Assembly: GCA_023664605.1 (NCBI GenBank)
Contig: JAMPFF010000028.1
Coordinates: forward strand, 1-37,117
DNA: 37,117 nucleotides
DNA from: Clostridium sp.
Lineage (GTDB): Bacteria > Bacillota > Clostridia > Lachnospirales > Lachnospiraceae
Reading direction: 5' to 3'
Positions within the stretch are counted from its first letter, which is position 1, and each line of letters starts with the position of its first letter. Position numbers and translations under genes: made by a program. Under the pieces are notes generated by a model. That model made no database searches, was not told the origin of the DNA, and saw only the letters and a program-made list of their open reading frames with translations. Of this stretch, positions 31,296 through 37,117 are shown in pieces.

Positions 31296-32414
31296 TTAAT
31301 CCTCGATTTTCTTATCTACTTTCATACCTTTTAAATCTTCTTCAAGCAGTTTCATCCGTTGCAGCATTTCTCGGATTTCCGCCTGTGCCTCTGCCGCGTT
31401 GGAGGATGGCAGTATGATATTTCCCTCTACCTCTTCCAATAAGTCCGCCTGTTCTCTTGCTTTCTGGCGCTGCTCGTTCTGAATTTCCTTTGCTTCCTTA
31501 TTTTCTTCCTGTTTCAGTTCAAGTTCTATGCCCTGCTCTTCTTTTTCCTCTTTCTGCTCTTCAAGTTTTTCTTCCTGTTCTTCTTTCTCTTCCGCTTTTT
31601 CTTTGGCGTCCTCTATCTTCTCTGCAAGCTCCTCATCGATATGGTCTTTTGCCTCGCCTATCAGCATACCGATGATGTCCTTGCTGGCATCTGCGTTAAT
31701 CTGCTCCGCCTCTTTCTGCGCATCCACCATGCTATGGTCTTTTAAGCGTTCCAGTTTTATCGCACGGATTGCGCCGTTCTCCGCATTGATTTCATCCTGT
31801 GCGTCGTCTATATTTTTTTGGAAAAAACTTGTTTCTGAATCTATTTCCAAAGCCCGCCGCTGATACTCCGTAGGATTATCCAGCTTGCCGCCCAGTTCCA
31901 TCATCCGTTTCCACTCTTCGTCCGTCAGACTGACATCTACAGATTCATCCCATACCTCTTTTGAGTCAAGCATCTTGCTCATGCTTGCAACAGCCGAGTT
32001 CTGCTTCCATAATCTCACCAGCTCTAAATCTTTCTGCTCCTGGCTGTCCTCCTCTATGTTATAGGTTTCCTTGAGTTCCTCCATGCTGGCATTGCAATTA
32101 TTCAGCATTTCCATATTCTCATCAACAACACTCTTTAACTCCTGAATACGGGTTCCCCGCTCTTTTAAATCGAGGTCAATCTTCTTATCAGCTTTCCATG
32201 CGTCGCCCACTACTTTCATCGCTTTTTTCTGCGCCTGCTGTCTGCGCATCAAAATAGAATCCATTTTCCCGCCCAGCTCGTTGATATTGATGGAGCCGTT
32301 CTTTATCTGTCCACCTTTATTATGCCCCTTGGCAGCCTCTTTACGGTTTTTGGCATTCGCGTTCCGGTTCGCTATCAAACTATGGTCGTTATTTTCTGCT
32401 TTTTGTATTATCAT
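31296..32414 (-). CDS. Highly charged coiled-coil protein of unknown function
   Basis: The 372-residue product has no signal peptide or membrane segment. The N-terminus is polar and Asn/Lys-rich (ANRNANAKNRKEAAKGHNKG). The middle is helical, and residues about 260-330 are a near-pure Glu/Lys/Gln coiled coil (EEKEEQEEKLEEQKEEKEEQ). The C-terminal helix has a hydrophobic heptad pattern (REMLQRMKLLEEDLKGM). I do not recognise a family. AAGGAGG precedes the ATG by 7 bases, indicating strong translation. It stands alone between two terminators. It could be a structural or scaffold protein; this is inference. Confidence 0.75.
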   Translation of the reverse strand: MIIQKAENNDHSLIANRNANAKNRKEAAKGHNKGGQIKNGSININELGGKMDSILMRRQQAQKKAMKVVGDAWKADKKIDLDLKERGTRIQELKSVVDENMEMLNNCNASMEELKETYNIEEDSQEQKDLELVRLWKQNSAVASMSKMLDSKEVWDESVDVSLTDEEWKRMMELGGKLDNPTEYQRRALEIDSETSFFQKNIDDAQDEINAENGAIRAIKLERLKDHSMVDAQKEAEQINADASKDIIGMLIGEAKDHIDEELAEKIEDAKEKAEEKEEQEEKLEEQKEEKEEQGIELELKQEENKEAKEIQNEQRQKAREQADLLEEVEGNIILPSSNAAEAQAEIREMLQRMKLLEEDLKGMKVDKKIED

Positions 32415-32584
32415 TGCATAACCTCCTTGTCCGTCTCTTCACGGTAAAATCCTTTTTACCGTTGTCGCTGATACTCCTAATATTTATATCGGCGCATTTT
32501 TCTTATTTTTTACCAAAATTATATTATATGTCGTAGAAAGACCTTTTTTTGTTGTAAACGGGAACTCCCTCTTTCATCTGACAG

Positions 32585-32612
32585 CAAAACTGCCCGGCTG
32601 GTACCGGGCAGT
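32585..32612 (-). terminator. Intrinsic terminator of the GH3 gene
   Basis: ACTGCCCGG (32589-32597) pairs with CCGGGCAGT (32604-32612) around a 6-base loop, with TTTTGC following on the minus strand. It lies 13 bases after the GH3 stop codon. Confidence 0.85.
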
Positions 32613-32625
32613 CTGACTATAAATC

Positions 32626-34899
32626 CTACTCTAACGCATTCAATTTGTCCACAAGCTCCTGCACATCCGCCATGGAAACACCGCCTTGGAAGCTGACCGG
32701 TCCGCGAAGCGGCATATATTCCACCATCGCCATCTCCATTTCATTGGAAATAGCTTCTGACGCCGCATCACTACTTTCATTTTCCCCGCTGCCGAACATT
32801 GCCTTATCCATCAACGGTTTCACAATCTCTTTTGCTCTGGGGTCTTTCATAACGTCTCCCATCGTCGTGTCCGTCGTATAGAAGAACGGAAGTTTCACTG
32901 TGGATTCCACCGTAACCGTTTTGGATAAAACAATGTCTCTGGAGGATTTACCGATTAAAATATCAAACTCCCCTGTCTCCACATGCCAGTCATGAATTTT
33001 CACGCTGTAGTAAGCGAACGCCCTTTTATCCAATGTGAAAGTCACGGTCTTGCTCTCTCCGGGCGCAAGTTCCACTTTGGCAAAATCACGCAGCTCTTTG
33101 ACTGGACGAATGACTGTGCTCTCTTTATCCGCCACATACAACTGCACAACCTCTTTTCCCGTCATACTGCCTGTATTTTTAATGTTGACCGATACGGTCA
33201 TTGTGTCTGTGTCCTGCATTTTTTCTTTATCTACTTTCAAATCCGAATATTCAAAAGTAGTATAGGAAAGCCCGTAGCCAAACGGGAACAGAACGTCCAT
33301 CTTTTTCTTATCATAATAACGGTAGCCTACAAAAATGCCTTCCCTGTATTCTACCATATCCCCTTCGCCGAAATAGGATAAGTAAGAAGGATTGTCCTCT
33401 AATTTTAACGGGAATGTCTCCGGCAGCTTCGCGCTCGGATTTACTTTTCCAAATAAAATATCGCATACGGCGCCGCCTACCGCCTGACCGCCCAGATAAG
33501 CTTCTACCACGCCTTTTACCTTATCTATCCACGGCATTTCCACAGGGGAGCCGTTGTGCAGTACGACAATCGTATTCGGCTGTACTGCCGCGACTTTTTC
33601 AATCAGTTCGTTCTGGCAGTTCGGCATGGACATATGCTTTCTGTCAAAGCCCTCCGATTCAAACGCATCGGGAAGTCCGGCAAAAATAACCGCCGCCTTT
33701 GCCTTTTTCGCCGCCTCTACCGCTTCCGCCAAAAGCTTTTCATCCGTTTCGTCCACGTCATCACGATAGCCCTGCGCATATACGATATTAGACATACCGG
33801 AAACGGCGTCCATCGCAGACGTTACTTTATGGCTGTTGATATGGGAACTGCCGCCGCCCTGATAACGCGGCTTCGCGGCGTATTTCCCGATAAAGGCGAT
33901 ATCGTCCTTTTCATTTAACGGCAAAACATTGTCATTCTTTAACAAAACGATTGTCTCTTCCGCTACCTTGCGCGCCATTTCATGGTCTTTGTCTTTATCC
34001 CAGACAGCGTTCTTATCCCTGTTTTCCTCATAGCGGAACACGATATTCAAAATCCGCTCTACCGCCGTATCCAGAACGCTTTCTTTTAATGCGCCGCCCT
34101 GTACCGCACCTACAATCAGTTTGTCGTTCGCACCAAGAGAAGTCGGCATCTCCAAATCCAGACCGGCTTTCAAATCTTCCACACGGTTATTGACCGCGCC
34201 CCAGTCGCTCATGACATAACCGTCGAAGCCCCATTCGTCACGCAGCGTCTCCGTCAGATATTTATGATTTTCCGCCGCGTAAACGCCGTTGATTTTATTA
34301 TAGGAACACATCACCGTCCATGGTTTCTGCTTTTTCACCGCGTCCTCAAACGCCGCCAGATAAATCTCATGCAGCGTTCTTTCATCCACGCGGGAGTCGC
34401 TTGACATTCTTCTTGTCTCCTGATTATTGGCAAGAAAATGTTTAATGCTCGTACCCACGTTTTTACTCTGCACACCCTGAATCAATGCTCCCGCCATCTC
34501 CGTTGCCACAAGCGGGTCCTCGGAGTAATATTCAAAGTTACGTCCGCATAGAGGAGAGCGTTTGATATTGACTGCGGGACCTAAAATGACGCTGACGCCC
34601 TCCGCCTGGCATTCGTTGCCGATGGTTTCTCCCATCTGCACTAAAAGCTCCTTGTTAAAAGACGCTGCCGTTCCGCAGCCCGCCGGAAAACAAACCGCTT
34701 TGATACTTTCATTGACTCCCAGATGGTCCGCCTCCTGGTCCTGCTTTCTAAGACCGTGCGGTCCGTCCGAAACCATGCTTGCCGGAATCCCCAATCTCTG
34801 CACCGCTTCCGTATGCCAGAAATCTGCGCCGGAACACATCGACGCTTTTTCCTGCAATGTCATCTTACTCACTAATTCCTTGATTTTTTCTGCCGTCAT
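32626..34899 (-). CDS. Glycoside hydrolase family 3 beta-glucosidase-like enzyme
   Basis: I chose the ATG at 34899 (757 residues): AAGGGGG and AGGA lie before it, while the ATG at 34926 has no site. GH3 features in order are SDGPHGLRKQ (41-53), GRNFEYYSEDP (119-129), the K153-H154 pair in SIKHFLANNQE, and the nucleophile Asp232 in GYVMSDWGAV. Next is the second alpha/beta domain with FIGKYAAKPRYQGGGSSHIN and FEGFDRKHM-like acid residues, and a C-terminal fibronectin type III-like domain (NTGSMTGKEVVQLYV). No signal peptide is present, so it acts on imported oligosaccharides in the cytoplasm. The sugar specificity (glucose, xylose or other) is open. The last 85 residues are an additional helical tail. 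Confidence 0.95.
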   Translation of the reverse strand: MTAEKIKELVSKMTLQEKASMCSGADFWHTEAVQRLGIPASMVSDGPHGLRKQDQEADHLGVNESIKAVCFPAGCGTAASFNKELLVQMGETIGNECQAEGVSVILGPAVNIKRSPLCGRNFEYYSEDPLVATEMAGALIQGVQSKNVGTSIKHFLANNQETRRMSSDSRVDERTLHEIYLAAFEDAVKKQKPWTVMCSYNKINGVYAAENHKYLTETLRDEWGFDGYVMSDWGAVNNRVEDLKAGLDLEMPTSLGANDKLIVGAVQGGALKESVLDTAVERILNIVFRYEENRDKNAVWDKDKDHEMARKVAEETIVLLKNDNVLPLNEKDDIAFIGKYAAKPRYQGGGSSHINSHKVTSAMDAVSGMSNIVYAQGYRDDVDETDEKLLAEAVEAAKKAKAAVIFAGLPDAFESEGFDRKHMSMPNCQNELIEKVAAVQPNTIVVLHNGSPVEMPWIDKVKGVVEAYLGGQAVGGAVCDILFGKVNPSAKLPETFPLKLEDNPSYLSYFGEGDMVEYREGIFVGYRYYDKKKMDVLFPFGYGLSYTTFEYSDLKVDKEKMQDTDTMTVSVNIKNTGSMTGKEVVQLYVADKESTVIRPVKELRDFAKVELAPGESKTVTFTLDKRAFAYYSVKIHDWHVETGEFDILIGKSSRDIVLSKTVTVESTVKLPFFYTTDTTMGDVMKDPRAKEIVKPLMDKAMFGSGENESSDAASEAISNEMEMAMVEYMPLRGPVSFQGGVSMADVQELVDKLNALE

Positions 34900-34929
34900 T
34901 CCTGTTTGTACCCCCTTATATTTCATATA

Positions 34930-35142
34930 TTATTTTGACTGCTGTTTTCTTGCCTTATCCAGCAATTCTTTCAATGCCTCGTCGCCGATACTGACCCAGG
35001 CGTCCTCTTCCTCCGCATTCAGTCCCAGGTATTCCCGTAACGTCATGGAATCGTCGCTAAATCCCCACTCCTGACTGTAATCGTCAATTTCTTCAAACTC
35101 AATTTCGCCCGCTATGTATTTTTCTTTGAATGTTTTTTCCAA
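34930..35142 (-). CDS. Small acidic protein of unknown function
   Basis: The ribosome site AGGAGG lies 6 bases before a TTG at 35142, which gives a 70-residue protein; an ATG at 35163 would lie before that site and is unlikely. The sequence is acidic (EKYIAGEIEFEEIDDYSQEW, LREYLGLNAEEEDAWVS) and helical, with a basic last turn (DKARKQQSK). Short proteins of this type are common in Lachnospiraceae, but I know no function. It lies 30 bases upstream of the GH3 gene and 20 bases after the Nudix gene, all on one strand. Confidence 0.7.
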   Translation of the reverse strand: MEKTFKEKYIAGEIEFEEIDDYSQEWGFSDDSMTLREYLGLNAEEEDAWVSIGDEALKELLDKARKQQSK

Positions 35143-35162
35143 TGTCTGCCTCCTATGTATCA

Positions 35163-35654
35163 TTATATCTGCTTTGAAACAAAATGCACAATTTCGTTAT
35201 TATCATTTAAAATATGTGGTATCAGTTCCAATGGGTATACCTTTACTCCATTTTTCAAATTTTCTAACGGAACCCAACAAAAATCTAAATCGATTCTTTC
35301 ATTATCTAAATTATCATATCCATGAAAGGAACCCTCTAATGGTATATCATGATTATTTAACAAATTGACTTTATAATATAGGCAAATTTGATGACATGGT
35401 TTTTGTCCCCAGGGAAAAAACACTTCGCCAACGGCAAACAATCTGTCTATCCCGATTTTTGTATGAAGTTCTTCTTCAAATTCTCTTTTCAAAGTTTCAG
35501 CGGTTGTTTCAAGGCAGGATACATGACCTCCAATAATAGCAAAATCATCATTCTCAGGTTTCTGCAGTAATATTTTATCATTTTGGATAAGCAGTCCCCC
35601 GACTCTGTATGAAAATACAAATTCCTCTGTTTTAAAAAGAATATCTCTGCCCAT
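35163..35654 (-). CDS. Nudix hydrolase
   Basis: The ATG at 35654 follows AAAGG by about 10 bases; the ATG at 35690 has no site. The 163-residue product contains a Nudix box G-x5-E-x7-RE-x2-EE (GHVSCLETTAETLKREFEEE), with IIGGHVSCLE before it. The remainder (FAVGEVFFPWGQKPCHQICL, FCWVPLENL) is typical of cytoplasmic nucleoside-diphosphate-X hydrolases. The substrate is not predictable. The gene is AT-rich compared with GH3 and may be an acquired gene. Confidence 0.9.
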   Translation of the reverse strand: MGRDILFKTEEFVFSYRVGGLLIQNDKILLQKPENDDFAIIGGHVSCLETTAETLKREFEEELHTKIGIDRLFAVGEVFFPWGQKPCHQICLYYKVNLLNNHDIPLEGSFHGYDNLDNERIDLDFCWVPLENLKNGVKVYPLELIPHILNDNNEIVHFVSKQI

Positions 35655-35811
35655 AGATTTATGCCTTTCCCATATAGTTATCATTTTCAAAGCACTGCGC
35701 TTTTATATCAGTTTATATGATTTTTTCGGTAATAACAAGACCTTAGAGATTATTTAGAGACTATTATGTTATGCTTTTGCAAATAAAACAAAAGAAAAGA
35801 GGGAAATAATC

Positions 35812-36393
35812 ATGAGACACAAGAAAGCAGCGGCATATCTTTGTATGGGTTTACTATTGTTTGCGATAACGGGATGCGGTCATTCCGATACTGATGTAGA
35901 TACAGATGTAATAACTATCGTAAACACAGACAACTCTAATGATGTAATTGATACAAGTGACACAGAAAATAATAACAGTCAGGAGAATAATGAGAATGTA
36001 TTTCAACAAGCAGAGAACACTCAATTACAATCGGACACCACTCCACCACAGCAGACAGACACCACGCAGTCACAACCGGATTGTGAACTCGACGGCAGCA
36101 TAGAAAGTATCGGGGAAAACAGTGTGGTAATCAATCAAATATTTCATCCATCGGAAAACGAATCTGTTTCTTATATAGGTTCCGCGGAAACCTTAGTTAC
36201 CGTATATTTTTCCGAAGAAACGGAATTTGAAGTATGGACTGTTAAAAATGGAGGTGTAAATGGAGACGCCGATATCGAAAAGCAGCAAGGTACATTTTCC
36301 GATTTAAAATTGGATATCGGTCTTAATATGACAGGCTGGTATGAGGGAAATGATTTTTATGCCGGGCGGGTAATTATTTATAACTTTGTGTGA
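35812..36393 (+). CDS. Lipoprotein of unknown function
   Basis: The 193-residue product begins MRHKKAAAYLCMGLLLFAIT followed by Gly-Cys, a lipoprotein signal with Cys22. A Thr/Asp/Asn/Gln-rich linker of about 70 residues (NNNSQENNENVFQQAENTQL) follows, then a C-terminal beta-type domain (CELDGSIESIGENSVVINQI, TLVTVYFSEETEFEVWTV). The domain resembles small exported stress or metal-related folds but I cannot name it. GAGGG lies about 8 bases before the ATG. A terminator follows at 36453. Confidence 0.8.
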   Translation: MRHKKAAAYLCMGLLLFAITGCGHSDTDVDTDVITIVNTDNSNDVIDTSDTENNNSQENNENVFQQAENTQLQSDTTPPQQTDTTQSQPDCELDGSIESIGENSVVINQIFHPSENESVSYIGSAETLVTVYFSEETEFEVWTVKNGGVNGDADIEKQQGTFSDLKLDIGLNMTGWYEGNDFYAGRVIIYNFV

Positions 36394-36452
36394 TATATAA
36401 TTTTTATAAGAATGTTCCGCTGTTTTAGATATTTATGCGGTTGACGGCATTA

Positions 36453-36490
36453 GGGCATATAGAAACGAAAATCTATATGCTCTATTTTTG
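36453..36490. terminator. Bidirectional terminator between the lipoprotein and HepT-like genes
   Basis: GGGCATATAGA (36453-36463) pairs with TCTATATGCTC (36472-36482), with one G-U pair and an 8-base loop, followed by TATTTTTG. The 3' arm and T tract overlap the stop codon of the minus-strand HepT-like gene. Confidence 0.75.
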
Positions 36491-36835
36491 TACTTCCTTT
36501 TCAGAAAACTTTTCCAATTCATTAATCAGTATAGGGATTTCCTCAAAAACCACATCAGCAATAATATTCCAATTTGTACCCTCATAATCATGAACCAAAC
36601 GATGTCTAAGTCCTGATATCATGCTCCATTGCACTTCATTGTGTACTTCTTTATACTCACTGGACAAATTATAGACATGCTTACCAATATTATATAATGG
36701 CGTTGTAACAAGCCATTGCAAAGGAATGTCTGTTAGCAAATCTTTCTTACTAACATTATGTGTCACAATATACTCATGTAATTTTATGGCATTTTCGTAT
36801 ATTCTTTTAATTCGCTGCTCATCCGAATATTTCAT
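36482..36835 (-). CDS. hepT: HepT-like toxin (DUF86)
   Basis: The 117-residue all-helical protein contains the R-x4-6-H motif of HepT/HEPN RNases in GLRHRLVHDYEG (Arg77, His82, Tyr84). It begins MKYSDEQRIKRIYENAIKLH and has an internal YNIGKHVYNLS helix. HepT is the toxin of a type VII toxin-antitoxin system and is inactivated when its partner MntA attaches AMP to a tyrosine next to the active site. The ATG overlaps the end of the nucleotidyltransferase gene by 4 bp, the usual coupled order. Confidence 0.9.
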   Translation of the reverse strand: MKYSDEQRIKRIYENAIKLHEYIVTHNVSKKDLLTDIPLQWLVTTPLYNIGKHVYNLSSEYKEVHNEVQWSMISGLRHRLVHDYEGTNWNIIADVVFEEIPILINELEKFSEKEVQK

Positions 36836-37117
36836 GCTATCAACAACCTTTCTCTCATAACCGCATGATAAAAATCGCTATCTTCGTTGATTTCATTAAT
36901 TTCAAACACATCAACATTTTTTTGCAAAACCTTTCGCAACTCCTCTGCAAGTGAAAAAATCATTGTAAGTTTAAAGTTCTCCCCGCCACATACCAGAAAA
37001 TCTAAGTCACTATTTTCATTTGCCTCTCCTCTGGCATAAGAACCAAACAAATATATAGCTTTCACTTTATATTTTTCAGCGATTGGCTGCACTAAATTTT
37101 CAATATCTTTAATTGTA
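36832..37117 (-). CDS. mntA: MntA-like nucleotidyltransferase antitoxin (cut by right edge)
   Basis: The reverse strand is open to the window edge. The visible 94 residues begin in mid-N-terminus (TIKDIENLVQPIAEKYKVKA), so the start codon lies outside; a GTG at 37092 is internal. It has the minimal nucleotidyltransferase motif LFGSYARGEANENSDLDFLV (GSxxRG and the metal-binding SDLD pair) and a helical C-terminal part with DVFEINEI. MntA antitoxins AMPylate HepT. The gene is translationally coupled to HepT by an ATGA-type overlap. Confidence 0.9.
   Translation of the reverse strand, partial: TIKDIENLVQPIAEKYKVKAIYLFGSYARGEANENSDLDFLVCGGENFKLTMIFSLAEELRKVLQKNVDVFEINEINEDSDFYHAVMRERLLIA

Overview
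The window looks like chromosomal DNA of a Clostridia bacterium, most likely a member of the Lachnospiraceae. This rests on gene content: an hprK-glcK-murB-rapZ-whiA-crh-like cluster, class II aldolase, a long FtsH, Rpn-type PD-(D/E)XK proteins, BspA-type leucine-rich repeats and a GH3 beta-glucosidase. Strong AGGAGG-type ribosome sites and a moderately AT-rich base composition agree. No rRNA, tRNA, CRISPR array or complete insertion sequence was found.

Layout. Positions 1-768 hold the N-terminal 256 codons of an ammonium transporter on the minus strand, behind a leader with two terminator-like hairpins. Positions 1049-4226 hold two divergent polytopic membrane proteins; the rightward one is frameshifted at a nine-C tract. 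Positions 4331-8552 hold accessory genes: two GNAT acetyltransferases, an overlapping histidine phosphatase/small kinase pair, a membrane-anchored unknown and a cyclophilin. Positions 8553-10485 hold a sodium:alanine-type symporter with its own promoter and terminator.

Positions 10517-17590 are a leftward housekeeping block. Fructose-bisphosphate aldolase has its own promoter. A probable operon hprK-glcK-murB-rapZ-whiA-crh-like-(lipid kinase) starts from a promoter near 17562-17590. It joins carbon catabolite control (HprK, an HPr-like protein with Glu15/Ser46, glucokinase) to cell-wall synthesis and its regulators (MurB, RapZ, WhiA).

Positions 17593-22246 are a three-gene leftward operon of unknown function: a BspA-type LRR lipoprotein, a cytoplasmic unknown and an 808-residue membrane-anchored protein with SLH-like N-terminal segments. 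It has a recognisable promoter and terminator. Next to it, at 22264-22485, is a 222-bp element with perfect 24-bp terminal inverted repeats and 8-bp flanking direct repeats. It is a MITE-like element that can fold into one long hairpin, and it sits directly in front of a small XRE regulator. To the right lie an Rpn-family protein, uvrC, ftsH (with a repetitive Gln-rich tail), and divergent pyrG behind a leader with two strong hairpins. Then come a second Rpn protein, a coiled-coil unknown, a GH3 beta-glucosidase, a small acidic protein, a Nudix hydrolase, a lipoprotein and, cut by the right edge, a HepT/MntA-type toxin-antitoxin pair.

The most interesting items are the MITE-like hairpin element, the amt and pyrG leaders, the poly-C frameshift, the Glu15 HPr-like protein and the uncharacterised LRR/SLH-like operon. 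All calls come from reading the sequence; no database search was run.
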